From the NCBI RefSeq assembly GCF_015163075.1, contig NZ_JADDXU010000005.1, positions 248,001 to 312,000 on the forward strand: a DNA stretch of 64,000 nt, read 5' to 3'. The number at the start of each line of letters is the position of its first letter. Within the stretch, counting starts at the first letter, position 1. Shown here piece by piece: positions 44,908 to 54,222 of the stretch. Made by a program: the position numbers and the translations under genes. Source of the DNA: Streptomyces justiciae (GTDB lineage: Bacteria > Actinomycetota > Actinomycetes > Streptomycetales > Streptomycetaceae). The notes under the pieces were generated by a model. That model was not told the origin of the DNA, made no database searches, and worked only from the letters and a program-made list of their open reading frames with translations.

Positions 44908-45555
44908 TCAGCCCCCGGTGTACTTCGCGCTGGTCAGCGTCGCCGACACCGTCCACCCCAGCGACTCGTACAGCGCCCTCCCCTCGGGCGTCCCCGCCAG
45001 CACGCACCGCTCCGCCCCCTGTTCCAGCGCGGCCCGCTGGAGCGTGCGCATGACGAGGGTGCCGAGGCCGCGGCGCCGGTGGGCGGGGGAGGTGGCGATC
45101 TGGTCGGCGACCGCGGTGGCGCCGGTCGGGGCGAGCTGGCCGCGGGCGGCCCAGGAGCCGTCGGGGCCGGCGATCATGGTGCGGACGACTCCGCCGCGGG
45201 ACCAGGTGCGCTGCCGGTAGCCGTCCGGGAGCCGGAGGTCTGCCGTGTCCGGCGTCAGCGGGAGGGTCATCAGGTAGCCGGGCTCGGGGTCGATCCACCA
45301 GCCGTCGTCGAGCCATCGGGAGACGACGGCCGGGTCCCGGAACACCTTGAGCCACACCCCGGCCCCGGTCACCGCCTCGGCGACCTTCCGTACGTCCGCC
45401 TCGTCCACGGCGTCGCCGACCGCGCCGAGGACATGCCGGGTGACGTGCCCCTCCATGCCCATGTCGATCGTGCAGCCCCAGGGCTCCACCACCGGCGGGG
45501 CCGCCCCGCGCGAGACGACCCACCCGTCCACCCAGGCCCGCACGGTCTCGTCCAC
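44908..45555 (-). CDS. GNAT-family N-acetyltransferase
   Basis: This 215-residue protein has an N-terminal region of about 120 residues and then the GNAT core: A-D-Q-I-A-T-S-P-A-H-R-R-R-G-L-G-T-L-V-M-R (acetyl-CoA loop R-R-x-G-L-G) and A-L-Y-E-S-L-G-W near the end. GTG 45555 has AAGGAG 5 bases before. It heads the pair of tandem GNAT genes and is divergent from lon. Its leader carries the nested palindrome at 45567-45597. Confidence 0.87.
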   Translation of the reverse strand: MDETVRAWVDGWVVSRGAAPPVVEPWGCTIDMGMEGHVTRHVLGAVGDAVDEADVRKVAEAVTGAGVWLKVFRDPAVVSRWLDDGWWIDPEPGYLMTLPLTPDTADLRLPDGYRQRTWSRGGVVRTMIAGPDGSWAARGQLAPTGATAVADQIATSPAHRRRGLGTLVMRTLQRAALEQGAERCVLAGTPEGRALYESLGWTVSATLTSAKYTGG

Positions 45556-45566
45556 GACATCTCCTT

Positions 45567-45597
45567 GTAATAGATGAAATACATCAGTGGCTATTAC
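45567..45597. promoter_or_regulatory. nested AT-rich palindrome in the GNAT leader
   Basis: GTAATAG (45567-45573) and CTATTAC (45591-45597) form perfect 7-bp arms 17 bases apart. Between them is a second palindrome GATG-N5-CATC (45573-45585). The run is AT-rich in a GC-rich setting and sits directly upstream of the ribosome site of the GNAT gene. It could be a repressor site or an RNA hairpin. Confidence 0.45.
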
Positions 45598-45643
45598 CGT
45601 TGGTCACGGTACGCGGACCGCCCTCCACCCCGACAGAGGTGAT

Positions 45644-45657
45644 CGCTCACAGCGAAC
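45644..45657 (-). promoter_or_regulatory. ClgR box upstream of lon
   Basis: On the minus strand the bases read GTTCGC-N5-GCG exactly, which is the published ClgR consensus in Streptomyces. It lies 74 bases before the lon start codon. ClgR is known to activate clp and lon genes in S. lividans. Confidence 0.7.
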
Positions 45658-45690
45658 GCACCCGGGGGAACAATCAAAGGCTCACGTGCA

Positions 45691-45709
45691 TTGAGTCGGC
45701 ATAGCTCAA
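45691..45709. promoter_or_regulatory. HAIR-like (HspR) element upstream of lon
   Basis: TTGAGT-N7-GCTCAA is the HspR-associated inverted repeat TTGAGT-N7-ACTCAA with one mismatch. It lies 22 bases before the lon ATG, where HspR binding would block transcription. HspR repression of lon is described in Streptomyces. Confidence 0.75.
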
Positions 45710-45731
45710 CTTGACTGCCGAAGGGGAGATC

Positions 45732-48146
45732 ATGGCTTCGACGTCCACACCGCTCACTCTGCCTGTGCTGCCGCTCGACGACGAGGTCGTGCTGCCCGGA
45801 ATGGTGGTCCCGCTCGATCTCAACGACGCCGACGTGCGTGCCGCGGTGGAGGCCGCCCAGGCCGCCGCCCGCTCGGAGCCCGGGAAGCCCAAGGTCCTGC
45901 TGGTGCCGCGCATCGACGGTACGTACCCGGGCACCGGTGTCCTCGGCACCGTCGAGCAGGTCGGCCGGCTCGCCGACGGCGACCCGGGCGCGCTCATCCG
46001 CGGCCGCGGGCGCGTGCAGATCGGCGCCGGGACGACCGGGCCGGGTGCGGCGCTGTGGGTCGAGGGGACGAGGATCGACGAGACGGTGCCGGAGCCGCTG
46101 CCCGGCCACGTCACCGAACTGGTCAAGGAGTACAAGGCCCTCGCCACCGCCTGGCTGCGCAAGCGCGGCGCCTGGCAGGTCGTCGACCGTGTCCAGGCCA
46201 TCGACGACGTCTCCGCGCTCGCCGACAACTCCGGCTACTCACCGTTCCTGACCACCGAACAGAAGGTCGAGCTGCTGGAGACCGCCGACCCGGTCGCCCG
46301 CCTCAAGCTCGCCACCCAGCAACTGCGCGACCACCTCGCCGAGCAGGACGTCGCCGAGACCATCGCCAAGGACGTCCAGGAAGGCGTCGACAAGCAGCAG
46401 CGCGAGTTCCTGCTCCGCCGCCAGCTGGAAGCCGTACGCAAGGAATTGCGCGAGCTCAACGGTGAGAAGGAGGGCGAGGAGTCCGACGACTACCGCGCCC
46501 GCGTGGAGGCCGCCGACCTGCCCGAGAAGGTCCGCGAGGCGGCCCTGAAGGAGGTCGACAAGCTGGAGCGGTCCTCCGACCAGTCCCCCGAGGGCTCGTG
46601 GATCCGCACCTGGCTGGACACCGTCCTCGAACTCCCGTGGAACGAGCGGACGGAGGACGCGTACGACATCCAGGGCGCCAAGGCGATCCTGGACGCCGAG
46701 CACGCGGGCCTGGAGGACGTGAAGGAGCGGATCACCGAGTACCTGGCGGTGCGCAAGCGCCGCAGCGAGCGCGGCCTGGGTGTCGTGGGCGGCCGCCGCG
46801 GCGGTGCCGTCCTGGCGCTCGTCGGCCCGCCCGGTGTCGGCAAGACCTCGCTCGGCGAGTCCGTCGCGCACGCCATGGGCCGCAAGTTCGTCCGCGTTGC
46901 CCTCGGCGGTGTCCGCGACGAGGCGGAGATCCGCGGCCACCGGCGTACGTACGTCGGCGCGCTGCCCGGCCGGGTCGTGCGGGCCATCAAGGAGGCCGGG
47001 TCGATGAACCCGGTGGTCCTGCTGGACGAGATCGACAAGGTGGGCTCCGACTATCGCGGCGACCCGGCGGCGGCGCTCCTCGAAGTCCTGGACCCGGCGC
47101 AGAACCACACCTTCCGCGACCACTACCTGGAGGTCGAACTCGACCTGTCCGACGTGGTGTTCCTCGCCACGGCGAACGTCCTGGAGGCGATCCCCGAGGC
47201 CCTGCTCGACCGTATGGAACTGGTCCGCCTCGACGGCTACACCGAGGACGAGAAGGTCGTCATCGCCCGTGACCACCTGCTCCCGCGCCAGCTGGAGCGG
47301 GCGGGCCTCGACAAGGACGAGGTCACGCTGGAGGAGAGCGCGCTGCGCAAGCTCGCCGGCGAGTACACGCGCGAGGCGGGCGTCCGCACCCTGGAGCGCT
47401 CGATCGCGAGGCTCCTGCGCAAGGTCGCCGCCCAGCACGAACTGGGCGAGCGGAAGCTGCCGTTCACGGTGACGGACGCGGAGCTGCGCGACCTGATCGG
47501 CCGCCCGCACCACGTGCCGGAGTCGGCCCAGGACCCGGCGGAGCGGCGCACGGCGGTGCCGGGTGTGGCGACGGGCCTGGCGGTGACGGGCGCCGGCGGT
47601 GACGTGCTGTTCGTCGAGGCGTCCCTGGCCGACCCGGAGACGGGCGCGGCGGGACTGACCCTCACCGGTCAGCTGGGCGACGTGATGAAGGAGAGCGCGC
47701 AGATCGCCCTGTCCTTCCTGCGCTCGCACGGCGCCGAACTGGAGCTGCCGGTCGGCGACCTCAAGGACCGGGGCGTGCACATCCACTTCCCGGCGGGCGC
47801 GGTCCCGAAGGACGGCCCGAGCGCGGGCATCACGATGACGACGGCCCTCGCGTCGCTGCTCAGCGGCCGGCTGGTCCGCACGGACGTGGCGATGACCGGC
47901 GAGGTCTCCCTGACCGGCCGGGTCCTGCCCATCGGCGGCGTGAAGCAGAAGCTGCTGGCCGCGCACCGGGCGGGCGTCACGACCGTCATCATCCCCAAGC
48001 GCAACGAGGCCGACCTGGACGACGTCCCCGCCGAGGTACTGGACAAGCTGGAGGTCCACCCGGTGACCGACGTCCGCCAGGTCCTGGAACTGGCCCTGTC
48101 CCCGGCGACGAACGGGGCGACGCCGGAGGTGCCGGTGGCGGCGTGA
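45732..48146 (+). CDS. lon: ATP-dependent protease Lon
   Basis: This 804-residue cytoplasmic Lon protease has an N-terminal substrate domain up to about 300 (L-P-V-L-P-L-D-D-E-V-V-L-P-G-M-V-V-P). Its AAA+ module has Walker A G-P-P-G-V-G-K371-T and Walker B V-V-L-L-D-E-I-D-K. The peptidase carries the Ser697 (D-G-P-S-A-G-I)/Lys740 dyad, with the family spacing of 43. AAGGGGAG stands ahead of ATG 45732. Both a ClgR box and a HAIR-like element lie upstream, so it should be raised by protein stress through loss of HspR and by ClgR. Degrades damaged and regulatory proteins. Confidence 0.97.
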   Translation: MASTSTPLTLPVLPLDDEVVLPGMVVPLDLNDADVRAAVEAAQAAARSEPGKPKVLLVPRIDGTYPGTGVLGTVEQVGRLADGDPGALIRGRGRVQIGAGTTGPGAALWVEGTRIDETVPEPLPGHVTELVKEYKALATAWLRKRGAWQVVDRVQAIDDVSALADNSGYSPFLTTEQKVELLETADPVARLKLATQQLRDHLAEQDVAETIAKDVQEGVDKQQREFLLRRQLEAVRKELRELNGEKEGEESDDYRARVEAADLPEKVREAALKEVDKLERSSDQSPEGSWIRTWLDTVLELPWNERTEDAYDIQGAKAILDAEHAGLEDVKERITEYLAVRKRRSERGLGVVGGRRGGAVLALVGPPGVGKTSLGESVAHAMGRKFVRVALGGVRDEAEIRGHRRTYVGALPGRVVRAIKEAGSMNPVVLLDEIDKVGSDYRGDPAAALLEVLDPAQNHTFRDHYLEVELDLSDVVFLATANVLEAIPEALLDRMELVRLDGYTEDEKVVIARDHLLPRQLERAGLDKDEVTLEESALRKLAGEYTREAGVRTLERSIARLLRKVAAQHELGERKLPFTVTDAELRDLIGRPHHVPESAQDPAERRTAVPGVATGLAVTGAGGDVLFVEASLADPETGAAGLTLTGQLGDVMKESAQIALSFLRSHGAELELPVGDLKDRGVHIHFPAGAVPKDGPSAGITMTTALASLLSGRLVRTDVAMTGEVSLTGRVLPIGGVKQKLLAAHRAGVTTVIIPKRNEADLDDVPAEVLDKLEVHPVTDVRQVLELALSPATNGATPEVPVAA

Positions 48147-48220
48147 CGTCCGTTCGCGGCGCGTGTTCCTGCCGCGGCACGACTTCCGGTGACGGCGTGA
48201 CGGACGCCACCGGATGAGGT

Positions 48221-48256
48221 GAAGGCCCGGGTCCCGTGAGGGAGGCCCGGGCCTTC
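48221..48256. terminator. hairpin between lon and the lysozyme gene
   Basis: An 11-bp perfect stem, GAAGGCCCGGG (48221-48231) with CCCGGGCCTTC (48246-48256), encloses a 14-base loop between the converging gene ends. Confidence 0.8.
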
Positions 48257-48291
48257 GCTGTACGCCGGTGTGTCAGCCGTACGTCGGTGGG

Positions 48292-49098
48292 TCAGCCGTT
48301 GGCGAGGGCGACGACCCGGTCGAGAGCCCCGTTGAACTTGTCGTGGTCGCCCACGGTCGGCCCGGAGGACGTGTACTGCCACATCGTGTAGTACCCCCAC
48401 CCCGCCGGCAGCGTCCCCACCGTCGACGCGTAGCGCGCGATCCACAGGGGGTTGGCGGTGGCGAAGCCGGCGTAGTTGCCCGTGCACTCGGTCCACCAGC
48501 TGGTGGCGGTGTAGATGACCGCGTCACGGCCGGTGCGGGCCTTGTAGCGGTTCAGGAAGTCGCGGATCCAGGTGACCATCCCGCTCTGCGTCTTGCCGTA
48601 GCAGGAGGCGCCGTACGGGTTCCACTCGATGTCGAGGGCGCCGGGCAGCGTCCTGCCGTCCTTGGACCAGCCGCCGCCGTGGTCGACGAAGTAGTCGGCC
48701 TGTGTGGCGCCGCCGGTCGTGTCCGGGGTGGCGAAGTGGTACGAGCCGCGGATCATGCCGACGTTGTAGGAGCCGTTGTACTGCTGGGCGAAGTACGGGT
48801 TCGTGTAGTACGTGCCTTCGGTCGCCTTCACGTACGCCCATTTGACCCCGCTGCTCCACAGCGTGGACCAGGCGACGTTGCCCTGGTGGCCGGAGACGTC
48901 CACGCCCTCGGTCTGGGTGGCGCGGGTGTCACGGGGGGTGCCGTTCTGCCCGTCGTGGGCGAGGACCCCGATGCCCATGTAGGCGGAGCCGCGCGCCGGG
49001 GTGTCGGCGGCGGAGGCGGGGAGGGAGACGGCCGCGAGCAGTGTCGCGACGAGGGCGGCGAGGAGGAGACGTACCGGTCTGAGTCTGTGCACGGGCAT
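48292..49098 (-). CDS. secreted GH25 lysozyme-like muramidase
   Basis: This 268-residue protein has a Sec signal peptide (R-P-V-R-L-L-L-A-A-L-V-A-T-L-L, cleavage near P-A-S-A-A). The GH25 fold has its first catalytic-side Asp in G-V-D-V-S-G-H-Q-G, the central acidic pair in G-A-L-D-I-E-W and W-Q-Y-T-S near the end. It should cut the glycan strands of peptidoglycan outside the cell. ATG 49098 has GGAGG 6 bases upstream. It is divergent from the marR gene. Closest in outline to Acm-type N,O-muramidases of Streptomyces. Confidence 0.92.
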   Translation of the reverse strand: MPVHRLRPVRLLLAALVATLLAAVSLPASAADTPARGSAYMGIGVLAHDGQNGTPRDTRATQTEGVDVSGHQGNVAWSTLWSSGVKWAYVKATEGTYYTNPYFAQQYNGSYNVGMIRGSYHFATPDTTGGATQADYFVDHGGGWSKDGRTLPGALDIEWNPYGASCYGKTQSGMVTWIRDFLNRYKARTGRDAVIYTATSWWTECTGNYAGFATANPLWIARYASTVGTLPAGWGYYTMWQYTSSGPTVGDHDKFNGALDRVVALANG

Positions 49099-49325
49099 GC
49101 GTGCCTCCGGAGGCGCGGTGGGGGAACGTACCGGAACGTGGGGGGTGTTCTGGCGTGGTCATGCCAGTAAGTGCCTGGTAGAGAAGCTACGCACGTAGAC
49201 GAGCACCAGGGAAGAGGGGCCGGAGGCTGCCGTTGGTCTAAGCCTGCGAAATACTGGCCGAGCTGCGGCGATGACGGCATTTGGCGGAAACTTTCACGAC
49301 CAGGAAAACCGAGGCAGGGACTGAC

Positions 49326-49820
49326 GTGCACGAAGACGCAAACGGCGGCGGACGCGGGGTCGGTTCCGGCGTGCGGGGGAGTGGTGTGGACCAGCCCGAG
49401 TTCCTGGCGCTGGAACGCGAGTTGACCGTGCTGCTGCGGCGGGCCCGGGCCAACCAGGGCGAGATGGCCCGCGAGGTCCACCCGGACCTGGAGTCCTCCG
49501 CGTACGGGCTCCTGGTCCGCCTCGACGAGCACGGCCGCCAGCGGGCCACCGAACTCGCCGCGTACATCGGCGTCGGCAAGGCGACGATGTCCCGGCAGCT
49601 GCGGGCCCTGGAGGACCTCGGGCTCGTCACCCGTGCGCCTGATCCCGCGGACGGGCGGGCCTGGCTCGTGGAGTTGACGGACGAGGGACGCTCGCGGGTC
49701 GGCCGGGTCCGGGACGCGCGCCGGGCCCGGTACGCGGGGCGGCTGGCGGACTGGGACCCGCGGGAGGTGTCGGAGCTGGCGCGGCTGCTGCACCAGCTGA
49801 ACCTGGGCATGGAGAAATAG
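49326..49820 (+). CDS. MarR-family regulator
   Basis: This 164-residue winged-helix dimer has a helical N-terminus after a Gly-rich leader. Its HTH reads A-T-E-L-A-A-Y-I-G-V-G-K-A-T-M-S-R-Q-L-R-A-L-E, and the wing holds the family D-P-A-D-G-R-A-W-L-V motif (DxRxx). I start at GTG 49326 with CAGGGA upstream; a TTG at 49281 is in frame but unsupported. It is divergent from the lysozyme gene with a 227-bp spacer in which no clear palindrome was seen. Confidence 0.88.
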   Translation: MHEDANGGGRGVGSGVRGSGVDQPEFLALERELTVLLRRARANQGEMAREVHPDLESSAYGLLVRLDEHGRQRATELAAYIGVGKATMSRQLRALEDLGLVTRAPDPADGRAWLVELTDEGRSRVGRVRDARRARYAGRLADWDPREVSELARLLHQLNLGMEK

Positions 49821-49829
49821 GCGCCGCCC

Positions 49830-50615
49830 TCAGAGCTCCGCGTACACCACCGACGCGTCGTCGTGCTGCTTGCTCCGCCCCAGGAACGCCCGCTCCGCAT
49901 CCGCGACCTCCAGCTCCCGCACCCGCGCCACCAAAGCCCCCGCCCCCTCCTTCCGTACGAAGGTGAACAGGTCCGTCCAGTCGCCCTCCCGGAACTTCTC
50001 CACCCAGCGTGTGGCCCCGTCCGTCAGCGCGGCCAGGGTCCTGACCGAGGAGCGCGGCAGTACGCCCGTCGCCGCACGCGCCGCCACGGAGGGATCGGCC
50101 GCCGCCGTGAAGAACCCGCCCTCCTTGTTGCGGAGATGCGCGTCGATGTACGCGTCGGTCGTGAGGGACTCGCGGGGGAGCCGGGACAGCCGGTCGTCCT
50201 CCAGGACCGTCAGCGCCCCGCCCGGCGCCTCCACCAGCAGGACCGAGTCCGACAGGACCAGGTACTCCACGGCCTCCGCGGACCAGCGCGCCAGCACCAC
50301 CGTTGCCTGTGGTGTACGTGGGTGAGAAAGGTCACAGGTGTGTGCGTGGGAATCGGAGGTACGCGCCACGGCGAGGCTCAGAGCCTCGGACAGCGGAACA
50401 TCCGGGAGGGAAACGGTCAGTTCGGTCAGGGCGCCGCCCAGGCGTGAGACGAACCAGGGGACGGAATGCAGACAGCCCGTGGGGCCCTGCGGCGGTGTGA
50501 CGCCGTCCAGGACCACCAGTGCTCCGCCCCGTCCGGAGGCCGGAAGGCCGACGCTCGCGAAGTCCTCGTTGGGGCGGGTCGGATCGCCGGGCTCCGATAC
50601 GAGTTCAGTACGCAT
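49830..50615 (-). CDS. PP2C-like phosphatase-domain protein
   Basis: This 261-residue protein has the PP2C layout: P-T-R-P-N-E-D-F-A at the start (N-E-D for metal), L-V-V-L-D-G-V-T-P-P (V-x-D-G), L-A-A-L-T-D-G-A and H-D-D-A-S-V-V at the end. The aspartates needed for metal sites are present in D-G, T-D-G and H-D-D. ATG 50615 has no ribosome site. CAGACT about 7 bases upstream could be a -10, making a leaderless message. It is divergent from the conservon by 356 bp. Targets are unknown. Confidence 0.78.
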   Translation of the reverse strand: MRTELVSEPGDPTRPNEDFASVGLPASGRGGALVVLDGVTPPQGPTGCLHSVPWFVSRLGGALTELTVSLPDVPLSEALSLAVARTSDSHAHTCDLSHPRTPQATVVLARWSAEAVEYLVLSDSVLLVEAPGGALTVLEDDRLSRLPRESLTTDAYIDAHLRNKEGGFFTAAADPSVAARAATGVLPRSSVRTLAALTDGATRWVEKFREGDWTDLFTFVRKEGAGALVARVRELEVADAERAFLGRSKQHDDASVVYAEL

Positions 50616-50971
50616 CCAGCCAGTCTGCACGAGCCCTTCACAGGGTTCACAAAAGGCTGGCATCGGTCGCCGAATCGGTGCAGGCGCGCAGGTCAAGCGT
50701 CTGGTTTGGGGTGGAATGATTCACTCCGGCCATGCGCGGCGGCAGATGATGCCATCGTGCGCCCCGGACGTCCAACCGGCCCACCGCGCAAGGCCCCTGA
50801 CTGTGCCACGGGAACTTGCTCCCCAACTCCCCTCCGGGGTTCACTCCTTCGAGTGGCGGGTCGGGTGATGCGCGACCACTGCCCACTGGCGCTGGGAGGG
50901 TCGGGAACCGTACCGGGAGTACCCGTCAGTTGACGGAGCGTCACCCGGGCCCATGGGTACACGAGTCAGGA
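50616..50971. other. 356-bp divergent spacer between PP2C and conservon
   Basis: No gene is supported. It holds both promoters. TTGACG at 50930-50935 faces the conservon with a poor -10 near ATGGGT. TTGTGA and CAGACT near 50620-50650 face the PP2C gene. Short repeats TTCACA occur twice 9 bp apart at about 50638-50652. Confidence 0.45.
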
Positions 50972-53722
50972 ATGCGAGCACCGGTGCAGAAGACGCGGCC
51001 ACGTCGTACGAGCAAGCAGACGGCTCCCGCCGACACCACCTCCGCCCCCACCCCTGACGGGGCCGTCGTGGGCAAGGGCCGCCCCACCCACGTACGCAAC
51101 CGGCTCATCGTCGCCGTCGCCGTCGTGGCCGCCGCGATCGCCGGGGCCGGCGCGCCCTCCGTGCTCGCCGCCTCCCAGGACCTCAGCGACTCCCAGGATC
51201 TGGTGACGCTCGCCGAGCAGACCCAGAACGCGCTCGCCCTCGCGCACGCGCTCGCCGACGAGCGGGACGAGGTCACCTCGTACGTCGCCGCCGGCCGCCC
51301 GCGCTCCAAGGCGCCCTCCGAGCAGCGCAGCACCCGTGTCGACCGGCAGGTCGAGGAGCTGCGCGCCGACACCGACACCCCGGCCGACCTGCGCGCCGAC
51401 CTCGACGGGATCGCCGCCCTGCGCAGAGCGGTGCTCACCGGCAAGAGCACCGCTCTCGAAGCGCACGCCTCCTACTCGGCCACCATCACCGAGCTGCACC
51501 GCCTCGCCGAACAGCTGGCCGAGCAGCTGCCGCCCCGCGCGGGCTCCGGCACCTACGCCCTCGCCGAGCTGGACTCCGCCGTCCAGCAGGCCGCCGCCAC
51601 CCGCGGACTGCTCCTCGCCGCCCTCAGCGTGCCGAGCGGCACCCAGACGGTCACCGACCCGGTCACCGGCATCACCTCGACCGTCTCCACCACCTCCGAG
51701 GCCGACGCCAAGCAGCGCGACGCCCTCACCGCGGCCGCCCAGCAGGCCCGGCTGCGCTCCGACGCGGCCCTCGCCGACTTCAAGGAGACCGCGCCCGAGG
51801 AGACCTTCGCCCGCTACGACTCCACCGTCACCGGGCCCGAGGTCAACTCCGCCGAGAAGTACCTGGCCTCCCTCACCGACCAGCCCACCCTCTCCGACCG
51901 CGAGCTGACCACCAGCACCAAGAAGCTCGACGCCACCCTCTCGGCCCGCGTCGAGCTCATGCGCGGCGTGGAGTCGGCGCTCTACAACCAGCGCACGAAG
52001 GACCTCGCCCAGCTCCGCGACGACGACGTCACCGCCTGGGAGATCCGCATCGCGGTCCTCGGCGCCCTGATGCTGCTCGCCGTCGGCGTCGCCACCGCCA
52101 TGGCCCGCACCCTCACCCGCCCCCTCGCGGTCCTGCGCCTCGGCTCCGCCCGGCTGGCCACGGCGGCGGACCCGGCCGCCGAGGAACCGGTCAAGTTCAC
52201 CGGCCGCAACGACGAGTTCGCCCAGGTCGTCCGCTCGGTCAACGCCCTGCACGCGCATGTCCTCGGTGTCCAGGGCCGCATCACCACCCTGGAAGCCGAC
52301 CGCAAGCACCTCGTCGCCCAGCGTCAGAAGATGGCCGACGCCCGCGAGGAACTGCGCGCCGAACTCGCCGAGTCCGCCGCCCAGTTGGGTCGTCTCCGCG
52401 ACAGCATCGGCGGCACCTTCGTCAACCTCGCGCTGCGCACCCTGGGTCTGGTCGAACGCCAACTGGCCGTTATCGAAGGCCTGGAGGAGCGCGAGCAGGA
52501 CCCGGACCGCCTGGCCACCCTCTTCAAACTGGACCACTTCGCCACGGTCATGCGCCGCCACAGCGAGAACCTCCTGGTCCTCGCGGGCACGGAACACGTC
52601 CAGCAGCACGCGGGCCCGGTCCCGCTGGTGGACGTCGTACGGGCCGCGGTCAGCGAGATCGAACGCTACGAGCGCGTCCGCATCGCGGCCCTGCCCCCGC
52701 ATGCCCACGTCGCGGGCTTCGCGGCGGACGACCTCTCCCACCTCCTCGCGGAGCTGATGGAGAACGCCACCTCGTTCTCCCCGCCGGACCTGCCCGTCGA
52801 GGTCTCCGGCTGGCTCCTGGAGAGCGGCGAGGTCATGCTCTCCGTCCAGGACGAGGGCATCGGCATGACCGAGGACCGCCTGACCCGCCTCAACTCCCGC
52901 CTCGCCGACTTCGACCCGGACTCCCCGTACGACCAGGAGGGCGAGGAGGGTCTCGGCCTCGGCCTCTACGTCGTCGCCCGCCTCGCCCACCGCCACGGCG
53001 TCCGCGTCCGGCTCCGCGAGCAGAAGCAGGGCGGCATCGCGGCGGTCGTGGTCCTGCCGAAGCCGCTGCTGGCGCCGGCCCCCTCGGCCGCGGTCCCCTC
53101 CGCCACCCCATTCTCCGGCACGCCTCATTCCTTCGCCCTCCCGGGCGCCGACGCGGAGGCCAACTCCAACGTCCTGCACGGCCGCTCGGAATCGGGCGAC
53201 GCGCTGGTGGCCCTGGCGGAGCAGGCGGTACGAAGCTCGGAGACGGCGGCGGCGGAAACCCCGTCGGAAACGACGATGGAACTCCTGGCTCCGGTACCGC
53301 CGACGACCGACGAACGCTCTGCGACGACCGACGAACAACCTGCGGCCGCCGATGGCGAATCCGCCCCACAGGGGCCACCCGCACCCGACGACGAAAGTGG
53401 TACGGGTGGTGCGGGCGGGAACACCTCTGTCGAAGGCGAAGCCGAGACGGAACACACCCGCACCCCCGACGAGGACCAGCTCACCGCAAAGGGCCTCCCC
53501 AAGCGCACCCCGAAGATCACCGCACCCACAGAACCGCCCCGCCAGCGCACCGCATCCGTCGACGCCGAAGCCCTCCGCCGGAGGCTCGGCGGCTTCCGCC
53601 GGGGGGCGGAGGCCGGCTACCGCGACGTAGAAGCAGAGATCGCCGAACAGACGGGTCAGACGAGGACGCCCGCACATTCCGAAGAAGCCACGGGGGGCAC
53701 TCCCGAGGAGGCAAGCAGTTGA
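50972..53722 (+). CDS. cvnA: conservon sensor kinase-like protein (NIT domain, HAMP, ATPase)
   Basis: This 916-residue protein has a membrane span at about 40-62 (L-I-V-A-V-A-V-V-A-A-A-I-A-G-A-G) and an extracytoplasmic nitrate/nitrite-sensor-like helical region up to about 350. A second span follows (I-A-V-L-G-A-L-M-L-L-A-V-G-V), then HAMP (T-R-P-L-A-V-L-R-L-G). An HATPase domain has N-box L-M-E-N-A-T-S-F-S-P and G1 D-E-G-I-G-M. The acceptor region reads L-D-H-F-A-T-V-M-R-R-H-S-E-N, as in conservon kinases rather than classical H-E-x-R-T-P. The last 230 residues are disordered. The ATG is at 50972; GTG 50984 is possible. Confidence 0.9.
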   Translation: MRAPVQKTRPRRTSKQTAPADTTSAPTPDGAVVGKGRPTHVRNRLIVAVAVVAAAIAGAGAPSVLAASQDLSDSQDLVTLAEQTQNALALAHALADERDEVTSYVAAGRPRSKAPSEQRSTRVDRQVEELRADTDTPADLRADLDGIAALRRAVLTGKSTALEAHASYSATITELHRLAEQLAEQLPPRAGSGTYALAELDSAVQQAAATRGLLLAALSVPSGTQTVTDPVTGITSTVSTTSEADAKQRDALTAAAQQARLRSDAALADFKETAPEETFARYDSTVTGPEVNSAEKYLASLTDQPTLSDRELTTSTKKLDATLSARVELMRGVESALYNQRTKDLAQLRDDDVTAWEIRIAVLGALMLLAVGVATAMARTLTRPLAVLRLGSARLATAADPAAEEPVKFTGRNDEFAQVVRSVNALHAHVLGVQGRITTLEADRKHLVAQRQKMADAREELRAELAESAAQLGRLRDSIGGTFVNLALRTLGLVERQLAVIEGLEEREQDPDRLATLFKLDHFATVMRRHSENLLVLAGTEHVQQHAGPVPLVDVVRAAVSEIERYERVRIAALPPHAHVAGFAADDLSHLLAELMENATSFSPPDLPVEVSGWLLESGEVMLSVQDEGIGMTEDRLTRLNSRLADFDPDSPYDQEGEEGLGLGLYVVARLAHRHGVRVRLREQKQGGIAAVVVLPKPLLAPAPSAAVPSATPFSGTPHSFALPGADAEANSNVLHGRSESGDALVALAEQAVRSSETAAAETPSETTMELLAPVPPTTDERSATTDEQPAAADGESAPQGPPAPDDESGTGGAGGNTSVEGEAETEHTRTPDEDQLTAKGLPKRTPKITAPTEPPRQRTASVDAEALRRRLGGFRRGAEAGYRDVEAEIAEQTGQTRTPAHSEEATGGTPEEASS

Positions 53723-54222
53723 CCGCGCCCAGTACCTTCGGACTGAGCAGTGAAGCCCGCAACCTGCACTGGCTGCTGACGAACCTGGTCGAGGAGGTGC
53801 CGGGCATCCAGTCAGTAGCGGTGGTCTCATCGGACGGCCTGCTCCTGCTCTCCTCCGACCCCGGCCGCAACGACGAGGCCCGCCAACCCCGCGCCGCCAC
53901 CCCGAAGGGCCCGCGCGGATCGTCGGCCGACCTCGCCACCATCGTCTCCGGCATCGGCAGCCTGACCATCGGCGCCGCCAAGCTCATGGAGTCCGGCCCG
54001 GTGAAGCACACCATGGTCGCGATGGACGAGGGCAGCCTGTTCGTGATGTCGATCAGCGACGGCTCGCTGCTCGGTGTGCACGGTTCCGCGGACTGCGACA
54101 TGAGCGTGGTGGCGTACCACATGGCCCTGTTCGTGGGCCGCGCCGGCCATGTCCTGACCCCCGAACTCCGCAGCGAGCTACGGAAATCACTCGAGTCCGA
54201 GTCGGCGGGGAGTACGCGATGA
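53719..54222 (+). CDS. cvnB: roadblock/LC7-domain protein of the conservon
   Basis: This 167-residue protein has a Roadblock/LC7 fold seen in N-L-H-W-L-L-T-N-L-V-E-E-V-P-G-I-Q and V-V-S-S-D-G-L-L-L-L-S-S-D. It starts at a TTG whose last two bases open the TGA of cvnA (TTGA), with GAGGAGG 7 bases before. It probably acts as a GTPase regulator for CvnD, as LC7 proteins do for Ras-like switches. Confidence 0.92.
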   Translation: MTAPSTFGLSSEARNLHWLLTNLVEEVPGIQSVAVVSSDGLLLLSSDPGRNDEARQPRAATPKGPRGSSADLATIVSGIGSLTIGAAKLMESGPVKHTMVAMDEGSLFVMSISDGSLLGVHGSADCDMSVVAYHMALFVGRAGHVLTPELRSELRKSLESESAGSTR

